From IMG/VR virus record IMGVR_UViG_3300037339_000394, positions 1-44,982 of that record: a stretch of 44,982 bases of DNA. The stretch is one strand, 5' to 3'. The DNA comes from a virus. The notes under the pieces were generated by a model. The model worked only from the letters and a program-made list of their open reading frames with translations. It searched no databases and was not told the DNA's origin. Each line of letters opens with the position of its first letter. The stretch's first letter is position 1. This document shows positions 8,663 to 16,424 of the stretch, piece by piece. Made by a program: the position numbers and the translations under genes.

Positions 8663-8970
8663 GCGGGGTGATCCTCGCCTTTCTGCTGTCGACACAACTC
8701 ATCGGCTCCCCTGACTGGACCGAAGCCGCAATGACCGGCGGCTATCATCTCGGGCCGGCCTACGCCACGGTCACTGTCGCCACGCGGATGGAGACGATCA
8801 CTCCGCTATGGAACTACCGCCCGATGGATGTTCTATGGGACTTCCGGCTCGGCGTTCACTTCGAGGGCTTCGATGCCTCCCTCTCCCGCTACTGCCGGCA
8901 TGACGTGTTCGGCGGCAGTGAGGACATCGGCGGGCTCCGGCTCCTTCTCTCGTGGAGTAACTGGCCATGA
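8659..8970 (+). CDS. Small protein with hydrophobic N-terminus in tail operon
   Basis: 103 residues, translationally coupled to both neighbours by ATGA-type overlaps. The first ~17 residues are hydrophobic (GVILAFLLSTQLIG), like a signal peptide or anchor; the rest is rich in aromatic residues and ends in LRLLLSWSNW, resembling beta strands. Function is unknown. An exported or tip-associated role is possible but not shown. Confidence 0.65.
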   Translation: MSGVILAFLLSTQLIGSPDWTEAAMTGGYHLGPAYATVTVATRMETITPLWNYRPMDVLWDFRLGVHFEGFDASLSRYCRHDVFGGSEDIGGLRLLLSWSNWP

Positions 8971-10790
8971 GCCTCGCAACCGTAGAAGCCCTGAAGCCGA
9001 GCACCCAGAAGATCACGCTCGTCGAGCTGGACTTCGGCGCGCCGCAAACGGTCTGGTTCAACTGGGCGGCCGGGGTATGGTACGTGGACTTCGATGCCGT
9101 CTATGACCTCATCGACCCCGCACTACTCGCCGGGGTCACGGCGCAAACGACCGGTGCCATCGGCTCGGTTTCCTCGGACGCTGCTCCGCTCCTAGCTGTA
9201 GCAAGCGCCGCCGAAGTGCAGACTACCGAGTTGTCGTTCTACTACGATTCCGCCACGCGCCGGGTGTACATCCACCTTCAGAACGGCGACGAGCCGCGGC
9301 TACACCGGATCACGCTCGGGGTGGTCTACGGAGTATCGACCGTGGCCGGCACCTACAACGGCATGATCTACGAGGCCCGCCTGCGCGAGGCCCCCTCGAT
9401 CAGCAAGAGCAAGGATCCGCTGTTCTTCGGACGGATCGCCTTCGAGGGCGGCTCCATCGAGATCGACAACACGGATGGGGCCTTCGACGACCTCGGCGAG
9501 GACAACGATGTTTTCGGGAACGCCGTCCGAATCCTTCAGGGCTTCGGTGGCTTTGACTATTCCGACTTCGCGCGCATGGGCTCGGGGATCATCGAGGACA
9601 TCGAGATCGGTCCCGATAGCCTGCGCGTCTCAATGAAGGATGCGCGCTCGGCCCTCACTCGCGAGCTCCCGACCGATGCCTTCAATCAGACCACGTATCC
9701 GTACCTGAAGGACGCGAACGTCGGCAAGAGCATCCCGGTCTGCTGGGGAGTCTGCCGCAACGTGCCGGTGATCTGCACGAACGAGGACGAGACGACGCCG
9801 GCCGCCTACACCTTCAAGTTCCTCGATACGACGAACCACGAGGCGCACGCGCTGACCGCGGTCCGGGTCAACGATGCCACCGTGACCCCCACCGCGTCCA
9901 GCCTCTCGGCCGGCACGTTCTCCCTGTCGGACACCGACTACTCTCCGGGTGACAAGGTGACAGCCGACATCGAGGGTTACGAGGACGGCTCGGGCAACCT
10001 GATTTCAAATGCGTTAGATATCATTCTTGATATCTTGGAGTCGTACTTCGGCATCGAGTATGGCTCGACATCGTTCAATGAGGGGGAGTGGACCGTCGCC
10101 ACGGCCGCCGCCCCCGATATCGGATACTTCGGCGACGACCCTACCGAGGCAATCCAGATCATCGAGGAGATATGCGCGAGCGCGCGCGTATGGTTCATAA
10201 CGCAGGATGACGGCCGATACACCGCGCGCATCTACAACCCGAGCCGCGCGGTCTCCCAGACCCTCGTCCGCGCCGACCTGCTGGAAATACCCGCCGTCCG
10301 CTACGACCCCGCCGAGGTCCTAACTTCCACGCGCGTCGGCTACAACAAAGACTGGTCCGAGGGTGAGTTCGTATGGCTCCATGACACGAGTCAGGAGTCG
10401 GCGATCTTCGTGAAATACAAGACGTACCGCGAGGAATCCTTCGAGACGCTGCTCACGAATGCCCCGGATGCGCAGGCATTCTCCGATGACATCCTCGACC
10501 TGAGCGGGGAGGTCAATCGAGCGGTCCCGCTGCGCATGAAACTTCAGGGCCTCGGCCGCGAGCTCGGCGATTTCATCGTAGCCGATATCGGCAGACGACA
10601 GGGTGCCGAGAAACTCGCGAAGCTGGAGATCATGGGGATCAGCCGCGACTTGGTGAGGGCGGAGACGACGCTCTCCTGTCGCATCGTCGAGTTCCTTCCT
10701 GAGACCGTCTACGTCCAGGGCGGCTACTGGGGCGAAGACTACTGGGGCGATGAGCTCTGGTGCATGACATATGAGGAGGTTGTGGCATGA
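8967..10790 (+). CDS. Tail hub/baseplate protein
   Basis: 607 residues. The order of domains (N-terminal beta domain, a central FEGGSIEIDNTDGAFDDL segment, and a C-terminal region with VRYDPAEVLTSTRVGYNKDW) is typical of large siphovirus tail-tip hub proteins that close the tail tube and carry fibres. The extreme C-terminus has a short aromatic motif (YWGEDYWGDELW) that is echoed in a 33-residue protein at 41459. The stop overlaps the fibre gene's ATG. No peptidoglycan hydrolase motif was seen. Confidence 0.75.
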   Translation: MSLATVEALKPSTQKITLVELDFGAPQTVWFNWAAGVWYVDFDAVYDLIDPALLAGVTAQTTGAIGSVSSDAAPLLAVASAAEVQTTELSFYYDSATRRVYIHLQNGDEPRLHRITLGVVYGVSTVAGTYNGMIYEARLREAPSISKSKDPLFFGRIAFEGGSIEIDNTDGAFDDLGEDNDVFGNAVRILQGFGGFDYSDFARMGSGIIEDIEIGPDSLRVSMKDARSALTRELPTDAFNQTTYPYLKDANVGKSIPVCWGVCRNVPVICTNEDETTPAAYTFKFLDTTNHEAHALTAVRVNDATVTPTASSLSAGTFSLSDTDYSPGDKVTADIEGYEDGSGNLISNALDIILDILESYFGIEYGSTSFNEGEWTVATAAAPDIGYFGDDPTEAIQIIEEICASARVWFITQDDGRYTARIYNPSRAVSQTLVRADLLEIPAVRYDPAEVLTSTRVGYNKDWSEGEFVWLHDTSQESAIFVKYKTYREESFETLLTNAPDAQAFSDDILDLSGEVNRAVPLRMKLQGLGRELGDFIVADIGRRQGAEKLAKLEIMGISRDLVRAETTLSCRIVEFLPETVYVQGGYWGEDYWGDELWCMTYEEVVA

Positions 10791-11824
10791 AGCCGAGGAT
10801 GACGATCACGCTGACCGGGACCACGTTCACCGATACCCTACTGTCCGACGTCGGCGCAAGCGCGTTTGCGCTGGACCATGACTGGTTCACCAGGCAGAAT
10901 CTTGTCATCCGGACCGCTGCCGCCGGAGGCGGGACGCTGCTGGTCGAGGATACCGACTACACCCTCGGCACCGAGGATACGGAGCTCTCCGCTCGGGTGA
11001 CGGCAGCGGTGGGATCGGGGCGCAACGTCTTCCACACGATCACCATCACGACCGCCGGCTATCAGACGGGCAATCTGTACTTCTCGGGAAAGTACATCGC
11101 CGATTCACTCGACCCGGCGAAGCAGCCGAGCGCGCTGGTCACGGCAAGCACGTTCGCTGACATTCTCTGCCAGACGCTCCCGCCGTTCGTACCGGTCGGA
11201 ATCCATAAGGGGTTCGTAGCGGCCCTCGGAACGTACCGCGTAAGCAGCACCACGACCAGCACCAGCGCGGGGAAGCTGGTGGACACCGCGGGCGACTTCG
11301 TAAACAACGGGGTGATCGCCGGCGACTGGCTCTACAACTCGACGGACGGAACCTGGGGGCGCGTGACGGCGAGGGATAGCGCGACCCAACTCTCCGTCGA
11401 CAACGATGTCTTCCCCACGGGGAAGGCGTACGAGGTGTTCCCGACGCCGACGTGGCCCGAGAACATCCTCGAATGCGATGGCTCCACCGTCTCAGATGCC
11501 GAGAGCCCGCTGAATGGGATGAAGCTTCCCGATCTCAACACTGCCGGCGCATATGCTGACAGCAGCGTTGCGGGGGGCATGCACCTGCGTGGTGGCACTA
11601 CCGCGGGTGTGGTTCAGGAAGACCAGATGCAGGGACACTGGCATGTGCTCAATTCGGCGGGGTCATCGACCAAGGCGCCAAGCGGAGGGAATAACGACAC
11701 CTCACCATACTCATCGACCGCGGTGCGCGATCCCGTTACCGATTCCGTCAATGGCACTCCGCGCACGGGCACGGAAACCCGGGGGCGCAGCTTCAGCGTC
11801 GTCTACATCATCCGGGTCAAATAG
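10787..11824 (+). CDS. Tail fibre with collar-like C-terminal domain
   Basis: 345 residues. The C-terminal third contains the segment WPENILECDGSTVSDAESPL, then LPDLN, MHLRGG, a metal-binding-like GHWHV and a final SFSVVYIIRVK, the layout of phage tail-collar/short-fibre tips. The N-terminal part is beta-rich and should attach to the hub encoded immediately upstream. It probably acts as a receptor-binding fibre, though substrate cannot be told from sequence. Confidence 0.8.
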   Translation: MKPRMTITLTGTTFTDTLLSDVGASAFALDHDWFTRQNLVIRTAAAGGGTLLVEDTDYTLGTEDTELSARVTAAVGSGRNVFHTITITTAGYQTGNLYFSGKYIADSLDPAKQPSALVTASTFADILCQTLPPFVPVGIHKGFVAALGTYRVSSTTTSTSAGKLVDTAGDFVNNGVIAGDWLYNSTDGTWGRVTARDSATQLSVDNDVFPTGKAYEVFPTPTWPENILECDGSTVSDAESPLNGMKLPDLNTAGAYADSSVAGGMHLRGGTTAGVVQEDQMQGHWHVLNSAGSSTKAPSGGNNDTSPYSSTAVRDPVTDSVNGTPRTGTETRGRSFSVVYIIRVK

Positions 11825-11835
11825 AAAGGCACACC

Positions 11836-12189
11836 ATGAACGAGCTGATGATCGGGTTCATCGGGGCCATGCTCGGAGCCGTGGCCGCCTCCGTTGTGGC
11901 GGGGATGATCGCCTTTCTCAGGCGGCGGGTGAGGGTGAGGGGTCCGCAAGCCGATGCCGTCGAATGTCTCGAGCTCAGATTCGACCGCCTCGAGCCACTC
12001 GTCCTCATGCTCGTCACAATCCAGAAACCGACGCTCATAGCGATCCTTGGACTCGTCGAGGCACACAAGAAGGACATGAACGGAGGATTCGAGCGAGCCT
12101 ATGAAGGAATCAGGACAGCACTCGAGACCTACGACCGGACCCTCGTATCAGCTCTCGCGGGAGGTGAACGCAAGGAGCCGAAGGAATGA
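11836..12189 (+). CDS. Small membrane protein with one N-terminal transmembrane segment
   Basis: 117 residues. Residues 5-27 are strongly hydrophobic (GFIGAMLGAVAASVVAGMI), followed by arginines (positive-inside), then a helical cytoplasmic region. It precedes the putative endolysin, so it may be a holin or holin-associated protein; sequence alone cannot decide. A short interval (11825-11835) separates it from the fibre gene, and its stop overlaps the next start. Confidence 0.6.
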   Translation: MNELMIGFIGAMLGAVAASVVAGMIAFLRRRVRVRGPQADAVECLELRFDRLEPLVLMLVTIQKPTLIAILGLVEAHKKDMNGGFERAYEGIRTALETYDRTLVSALAGGERKEPKE

Positions 12190-12788
12190 TAAGCGGTGCC
12201 TCGCGCTGGAATGACAGGGACACTTTTTTCCAACAAACTAACAACCCCTCAGAGGAACTGCTGCGGAAGACCGGCGCTGTAGGATGGCTCGAAACGTGCG
12301 GGCCAACGGCAGCGGTGATGTGCATGGCGGTCCTCGGCTATGATCTGACCGTCACCTGCCCGGGCGTCTACCGGCCGCAGCCCGAAGAGGTGCTCTCCGA
12401 CTTCTTGAACGACCCTCGCAACTACCCCGACCTCGCGCTCGAGCGGAAGGACATCAGCCCCGACCGCATGCCGAACAACCGCGTGCCGCAGTACTACCCG
12501 CTGGCCGTCGAGCGGGTCTTCGGGGCAAGCGCGTTGTTCACCTGGGTCCAGGACCCCGTGGACCTGGCGAAGTACCTCACGCAGGAACGCTCCATCCAGG
12601 TTTGCCTCGAGACCCCCGGGCACTACCTCGCGGCCGTGGCATATGACGATGCGACCGACGAGATCATTTTCAATGACCCATGGCCCGAGCGGTACAAGGA
12701 CCGGAACGGATTCAACCGCCGCATGGGGCGCATGAGCATGTGGGGCAACCTGAAGAAATTCGCCATCGTGTACCGAGGGAGGCAATAG
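12186..12788 (+). CDS. C39-like cysteine peptidase, probable endolysin
   Basis: 200 residues. The papain-like C39 fold is indicated by ETCGPTAAVM (Cys38 as nucleophile), PGHYLAAVAYDD (His146) and IIFNDPW (Asp164), in the correct order and spacing. C39-type peptidases cleave peptides; phages use related folds to cut peptidoglycan cross-links. It lies between two small membrane proteins, one of them holin-like, so an endolysin role is the best inference, though a protein-processing role is possible. No signal peptide is present, as expected for holin-dependent release. Confidence 0.75.
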   Translation: MISGASRWNDRDTFFQQTNNPSEELLRKTGAVGWLETCGPTAAVMCMAVLGYDLTVTCPGVYRPQPEEVLSDFLNDPRNYPDLALERKDISPDRMPNNRVPQYYPLAVERVFGASALFTWVQDPVDLAKYLTQERSIQVCLETPGHYLAAVAYDDATDEIIFNDPWPERYKDRNGFNRRMGRMSMWGNLKKFAIVYRGRQ

Positions 12789-12991
12789 TGAGGACGCTCG
12801 CGAAGCTTGCCGAGTTCCTGCAGAACGAGAACGGCGGAATGTCCAGCCGGCGCCTCTTCGGCTCCGCGCTGGTCATCGTCTCTGTGGTGGCGATGTTCAT
12901 GGGCAAGCCGGACCAGATTGTGCTGTCGCTGCTGGGGACTGGCTCGGCGCTGCTCGGCCTCACCACGGCTGACGCCAGGTTCGTGCAATGA
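12788..12991 (+). CDS. Holin-like small membrane protein
   Basis: 67 residues from a GTG that overlaps the peptidase stop. Two hydrophobic helices (about residues 25-38 and 43-60) are separated by a short GKPDQ turn, with a charged N-terminus. This two-helix arrangement next to a peptidase gene is typical of phage holins that permeabilise the membrane for endolysin release. A longer in-frame upstream extension exists but overlaps the peptidase and is not credible. Confidence 0.65.
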   Translation: MRTLAKLAEFLQNENGGMSSRRLFGSALVIVSVVAMFMGKPDQIVLSLLGTGSALLGLTTADARFVQ

Positions 12992-13260
12992 TGATCGACA
13001 TTCTCGGCATCCCGCATGTGGTTTCCGCGGTGCCAAGTGAAAAACTTCCACCCGGGTCGTCCGGTCAGTGCGATGAGAACCGCGCCGAGATCCTGATCGA
13101 TGAAGAACTCGTCGATGGCCCACGCCGCCGCATCCTATTGCATGAAATAATCCACGCGATCGAGGAGGCACTCGAGCTGGAGTTGTCCGAGGCGCAGGTG
13201 GTAGGACTCGCGGCCGGGCTCAACAGCATCCCTCAACTGCGAATAGAGGCATCCGAGTGA
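12988..13260 (+). CDS. Small HEXXH zinc metallopeptidase-like protein
   Basis: 90 residues. The motif LLHEIIHAIEE (His52, Glu53, His56) is a perfect HEXXH zinc-binding/catalytic signature within a helix, followed by a second helix (SEAQVVGLAAGL), as in short phage-encoded metallopeptidases of unknown substrate. It is coupled to the holin-like gene. It could process phage or host proteins; a role in lysis is possible from position only. Confidence 0.7.
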   Translation: MMIDILGIPHVVSAVPSEKLPPGSSGQCDENRAEILIDEELVDGPRRRILLHEIIHAIEEALELELSEAQVVGLAAGLNSIPQLRIEASE

Positions 13261-13541
13261 GGGTCTATATCTCGGGACCCATGACGGGGATTCCTCACTA
13301 CAACGCCGGTCCCTTCCTGGCCACGGAACTCGTTCTGCTGGCTCGCGGGCATGAGGTTGTGAACCCATGGCGACTCGGCGAGGTGCACGGATGGGGACGC
13401 TATCAGTATATGCGCCGAGACATCACCGAGCTTGCCACCTGTGATGCGATCTACATGCTTCCCGGATGGTGGCGGAGCTGGGGGGCGAAGCGCGAGTTCG
13501 TCGTCGCCCGGCTCGTGTTCGGCATGAGGAGGTACAGGTGA
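13257..13541 (+). CDS. DUF4406 / nucleoside 2-deoxyribosyltransferase-like protein
   Basis: 94 residues, GTG start overlapping the upstream stop. The N-terminus MRVYISGPMTG, then VVNPW, RRDITELATCDAIYMLPGW and the final AKREFVVAR are characteristic of DUF4406, a family related to nucleoside 2-deoxyribosyltransferases. A role in nucleotide or base metabolism is inferred from the fold; activity in these phage proteins is not established. Confidence 0.85.
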   Translation: MRVYISGPMTGIPHYNAGPFLATELVLLARGHEVVNPWRLGEVHGWGRYQYMRRDITELATCDAIYMLPGWWRSWGAKREFVVARLVFGMRRYR

Positions 13542-13813
13542 CAGTGCTCCAAGAGGCGCAGGCGCTCGTCTATGGAGATCGCGAGGCGCAGTACAGCCCT
13601 CCTCAGCGTGACTTCGGGAAGACCGCCGCCATGTGGTCGGGGTTCCTGCGCGAGAAGCTGATGCCAGGCGTCGTCATCACCCCAGAGGAGGCCGTGCTCA
13701 TGATGGTGCTACTCAAGATCAGCCGCGAAGGCTTCCGCCACAAACGGGACAATCTCGTGGACGCTGCCGGGTATATCGCCTGCGCCGAGAGAATCGTCGA
13801 GGCTTCCAAGTGA
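13538..13813 (+). CDS. DUF6378-like phage protein
   Basis: 91 residues from a GTG overlapping the upstream stop. Contains LVYGDREAQYSPPQRDFGKTAA, ITPEEAVLMMVLLKISRE and KRDNLVDAAGYIACAERI, the pattern of the phage DUF6378 family found in nucleotide-metabolism neighbourhoods. Function is unknown; a MazG-like helical fold has been suggested by analogy only. Confidence 0.8.
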   Translation: MTVLQEAQALVYGDREAQYSPPQRDFGKTAAMWSGFLREKLMPGVVITPEEAVLMMVLLKISREGFRHKRDNLVDAAGYIACAERIVEASK

Positions 13814-14658
13814 TCGACATCCTCTGCCTCGGCGACACCCATTGCGGGAGCGCGACAGGGCTCACCCCGCCAGCCTACCAGTACAGCCTGAAGCCGGACG
13901 ATGAGGACCTCGACCGGGCCGCGCTGTCGGTCCGCCAGCTCTTTGCGAAGGTTCAGCGCGTGCTCTGGGATGGGTACACGGAGATCCTACAGGAGTTCGG
14001 CCCGGTCGATATCGTGGTGGCGAACGCAGACCTCACCGATGGCTCACGCTTCGAGACCATCCAGCATATCACGACCGATTCGGAGTTGCAGGCGAACATC
14101 GCCGTCGAGGCGCTCTCCGAGGTGAAGTTCCGCGGCGCCCCTGAGTGGCACTTCACCTATGGGACGCCGGTGCATACGGTGAACGGCTGGAACCATGAGC
14201 ATCTGGTCGCGGACCTCCTCGGGGGGCCGATCTCCGACACGGTCAAACTGGAACTGAACGGGCTTAAAATCCAGTGGCGACACCACGGCGGCCGCTCGGA
14301 TATCCCCACGGGGCAGGGGGGCCAACTCTCGAAGGAAGTGATCCGAGACATCCTGCGGGCCTCGATCTACCAGTACCCAGCCGCCGACGTGATCGTGCGT
14401 TCGCACACGCACTACTGGTACCATCTTGGCTTCGCTGACAAGGAAGCATTCAGCCTACCGAGCCTCGAGGTGCCGCTGTCGATCTTCGGAAGGCGGCTGC
14501 GCACGCTGTTCTACGACATGGGGATCGTGCGGCTGCGCGTGAGCAAGGGCGGGATCCTCGACTACCAGAAACGGCTGATACCGCTTCGCCTGGTACTCGA
14601 TGAAGAGTACATACCGATAGGAGACCGGGGAGATGGAACGGCAGACAATCACGATTGA
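13810..14658 (+). CDS. Calcineurin-like metallophosphoesterase
   Basis: 282 residues from a GTG that overlaps the previous stop. The N-terminal CLGDTHCGS fits the first metal-binding motif (D-x-H), VVANADLTDG the second (a variant of GDxxDG), and VRSHTHYWYH the C-terminal H-x-H motif. These coordinate two metal ions in phosphatases and nucleases. The substrate is unknown; phage enzymes of this class act on phosphoesters in DNA or nucleotides. Confidence 0.8.
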   Translation: MIDILCLGDTHCGSATGLTPPAYQYSLKPDDEDLDRAALSVRQLFAKVQRVLWDGYTEILQEFGPVDIVVANADLTDGSRFETIQHITTDSELQANIAVEALSEVKFRGAPEWHFTYGTPVHTVNGWNHEHLVADLLGGPISDTVKLELNGLKIQWRHHGGRSDIPTGQGGQLSKEVIRDILRASIYQYPAADVIVRSHTHYWYHLGFADKEAFSLPSLEVPLSIFGRRLRTLFYDMGIVRLRVSKGGILDYQKRLIPLRLVLDEEYIPIGDRGDGTADNHD

Positions 14659-14851
14659 CCGTCAGGTCGCGGAATGGCTGGAGAAACAGCCGAAGAAACG
14701 CGACGTGCGGAAGTGGGAGAGTGACCCGCTGACGGATGCGAAGATACTCGCGGGATGGCCGGTGATGACCAAGAAAGACCTGGCGGCGTCGATAGGCATT
14801 TGTGATGGCACGATCCGCCGCCGCTACCTCGAGCTCACGGGGAAGCGATGA
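14633..14851 (+). CDS. Small putative helix-turn-helix protein
   Basis: 72 residues. The C-terminal part (MTKKDLAASIGICDGTIRRRYLELTG) reads like a helix-turn-helix with a recognition helix, and the N-terminal half is basic. It could bind DNA and regulate the lysis or early genes, but no family was recognised. It overlaps the end of the metallophosphoesterase gene by 26 bases, and its stop overlaps the next start. Confidence 0.55.
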   Translation: MERQTITIDRQVAEWLEKQPKKRDVRKWESDPLTDAKILAGWPVMTKKDLAASIGICDGTIRRRYLELTGKR

Positions 14852-15309
14852 ATGCGCCACGATGGATCTTCGCCGCGGTGGCCGGATTCGCGCTGGGCGT
14901 TGCTGGCTGCTGGCTGCTGCTTGGCGCTCCTGCTACTCGCTCGGCCCGCGAGCGCACAGAACGGGAACAGCGAGCGGCTGAACTCTATCGAGGGGTCGCT
15001 GATCGACTCGCTGGAAGCATCGGCGAGGCTCAGGCAAGCGCTCAGCGAACAGAGAACCTCGCGCGAGGACTTGGAGAAGGCCTACGCCGCGCTCAAGCTA
15101 CAGTGGGCGAGCTCCGAAGAGAACGCGAAGAGCAGGATCGAAGAGCTGGCGAGGCTCTTGAACGATTCGCTGACGCGCTCCGCGGACTTGGAAGCGGAGA
15201 CCTCGCGGTTGACGGTGCTCTTGACCGCCTCGAGCGAGGAATCGCGGAAGCTCTCGCTGGCGTTCGACAGCTACAGGGCCGAGATGCAGGGGCAGGTCCG
15301 GGGCCTTGA
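14848..15309 (+). CDS. Overlapping-frame membrane/coiled-coil protein (candidate spanin partner)
   Basis: 153 residues in the frame whose ATG overlaps the upstream TGA. Residues 7-26 are a clean transmembrane segment (FAAVAGFALGVAGCWLLLG) and the remainder is a charged alpha-helical coiled coil, the layout of an inner-membrane spanin (Rz-like). It overlaps, in another frame, the coiled-coil gene starting at 14852 over its whole length. Its codons (many CGA, GGA, GCT) are unlike the phage's usual choice, so it may be either an overprinted gene or a shadow of the other frame. Treat as tentative. Confidence 0.4.
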   Translation: MNAPRWIFAAVAGFALGVAGCWLLLGAPATRSARERTEREQRAAELYRGVADRLAGSIGEAQASAQRTENLARGLGEGLRRAQATVGELRREREEQDRRAGEALERFADALRGLGSGDLAVDGALDRLERGIAEALAGVRQLQGRDAGAGPGP

Positions 15310-15394
15310 ACGGCAGGTGAGGGGCTGGAAGATCGCGGCGATCTCCGCTGGGATAGTTGCACTGGCCGCAACTATCTGGGCCGTGGCGAAATAG
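14852..15394 (+). CDS. Secreted coiled-coil protein with C-terminal anchor (spanin-like)
   Basis: 180 residues. The N-terminus has a hydrophobic signal-like stretch (residues 15-29) with a plausible signal peptidase site after ASA at 35, then a long coiled coil (about 40-157), and residues 159-180 form a C-terminal transmembrane helix ending at the lysine. Such topology, at the end of a lysis cassette, suggests a spanin acting across the periplasm, but a Cys pair at 22-23 makes only a weak lipobox. Codon use in this frame is typical of the phage (TCG, CTG, GCG rich), making it the better-supported of two overlapping frames. Confidence 0.65.
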   Translation: MRHDGSSPRWPDSRWALLAAGCCLALLLLARPASAQNGNSERLNSIEGSLIDSLEASARLRQALSEQRTSREDLEKAYAALKLQWASSEENAKSRIEELARLLNDSLTRSADLEAETSRLTVLLTASSEESRKLSLAFDSYRAEMQGQVRGLERQVRGWKIAAISAGIVALAATIWAVAK

Positions 15395-15408
15395 AGGTAC
15401 AGAGAGCC

Positions 15409-15621
15409 ATGCCAGTCCTGACGCTGACCTTCAACCTCCCCGAGGAAAAAGGGGAGGCCGACCACGCCGTGCGGGCCATGGGCTACTACTGCGCGCTGTT
15501 CGACATCGTTACCGAGGCACGCCGTAGGGTGAAGTACGACGGGGGCAACCGCGACATCGCCGACTTCTACGACTGGCTGTGGCGGGAGTTGAACGAGCGC
15601 GGCATAGACCCGCTCGCGTAG
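15409..15621 (+). CDS. Small phage protein, paralogue of the one at 29718
   Basis: 70 residues. The pattern LTFNLPEE, then GYYCALFDIVTEARR and a final LNERGIDPL, aligns over its whole length with the 70-residue protein at 29718. Members of this small acidic family occur in many phages; function is unknown. The genome thus keeps two copies, one in the lysis area and one in the early region. Confidence 0.65.
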   Translation: MPVLTLTFNLPEEKGEADHAVRAMGYYCALFDIVTEARRRVKYDGGNRDIADFYDWLWRELNERGIDPLA

Positions 15622-15862
15622 CCTTCCCCCGGTCTCGCGTGGCGGGCCGCAGGGCGATCTTCCACCGGAGGCGTATCATTCTGTCACCCCCGACCCGATC
15701 ATTCGGCGCCGGCCGGGGCCCCACGGGGGCGGGCTGGTTCCTGAGAGAGTACAGCTTTCCATCCGAAACCAGCCCGGACTGCCTCAAAATATATAGCACA
15801 AATGACCCTTATCGCAATATAACCCCAAAGGGCGCCCCCGGGAGGCAAGATGATGTATCGAA
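15622..15862. other. Intergenic region before the recombinase, with inverted repeat
   Basis: No credible gene is seen here. It has a GC-rich part (to about 15780) holding the inverted repeat at 15730-15776 and an AT-rich part (15785-15825) with a weak -10-like TATAAC at 15818. It may hold the recombinase promoter or an attachment site. Confidence 0.5.
15730..15776. repeat. 10-bp inverted repeat, CGGGCTGGTT / AACCAGCCCG
   Basis: Perfect 10-bp arms at 15730-15739 and 15767-15776 separated by 27 bases. The spacing is too long for a typical terminator loop or for simple tyrosine recombinase core arms, so it could be a binding site or part of an attachment region. Confidence 0.6.
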
Positions 15863-16414
15863 ATGGCGCGGCGGCATAGGCTCCCGCAGACGCTCACGAA
15901 AGCCGAGCAGGCCGCGATCATCTCGGCCGCGCGCAGTCAGCGCGACAAGCTCCTTCTTCGCCTCATGCTCGCCACCGGCCTCAGATCGGCAGAGGCCATC
16001 GGTCTGCGGGTCGATCAGATCGATCTCGCCTCGGGCCGCATGAGCGTCATCGGCAAGGGCAACTATGAGCGGATCCTATGGATCGCCCCGGCGCTCGCCA
16101 GGGAAATAAAGCAATACCTCCGGCAGGTCGACACCCCGTTACTGTTCACCACTCGCACGGGACGCAAACTTGCCGGCCAGTACCTTCGCGCGCTCCTCGT
16201 GCGGCTGGCCGAGAAGGCCGGCCTCAAAAAGCACATTCACCCTCACATGCTGCGGCACACGTTCGCCACCGAGATGTATTCTCGCACTCGTGATATCCTC
16301 CTAGTGCAGCGCGCCCTCGGGCACGCTCGCATCGGCACAACCGAAATCTACACCCATGTATCGGACTGGGAACTACGAGATGCGATGCGCGGGAGACGCT
16401 CACGCAAGGGATAG
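15863..16414 (+). CDS. Minimal tyrosine recombinase (integrase catalytic domain)
   Basis: 183 residues. All catalytic residues are present: Arg41 in TGLRSAE, Lys65, His128 and Arg131 in HMLRHTFAT, His154 in ALGHA and the nucleophile Tyr163 in EIYTHV. The N-terminal arm-binding and core-binding domains of phage integrases (usually adding 100-200 residues) are missing. It may integrate the phage, or resolve circular genomes, perhaps with a partner protein. The GGGAGG ribosome site at 15839-15844 is placed better for an ATG at 15850, which opens only a 9-codon frame overlapping this start; translation could be coupled. It converges with the HIRAN gene. Confidence 0.85.
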   Translation: MARRHRLPQTLTKAEQAAIISAARSQRDKLLLRLMLATGLRSAEAIGLRVDQIDLASGRMSVIGKGNYERILWIAPALAREIKQYLRQVDTPLLFTTRTGRKLAGQYLRALLVRLAEKAGLKKHIHPHMLRHTFATEMYSRTRDILLVQRALGHARIGTTEIYTHVSDWELRDAMRGRRSRKG

Positions 16415-16424
16415 TATTCGGGGG

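Noticed and set aside
14900-14925. Lipoprotein signal in the spanin-like protein
   Set aside because: The sequence around the Cys pair (LAAGCC) is a weak lipobox and the hydrophobic stretch before it is very short; a signal peptidase I site after ASA fits better.
15850-15879. Nine-codon leader frame before the recombinase
   Set aside because: Has a better-placed ribosome site than the recombinase start but is too short to call as a gene; noted only as possible translational coupling.
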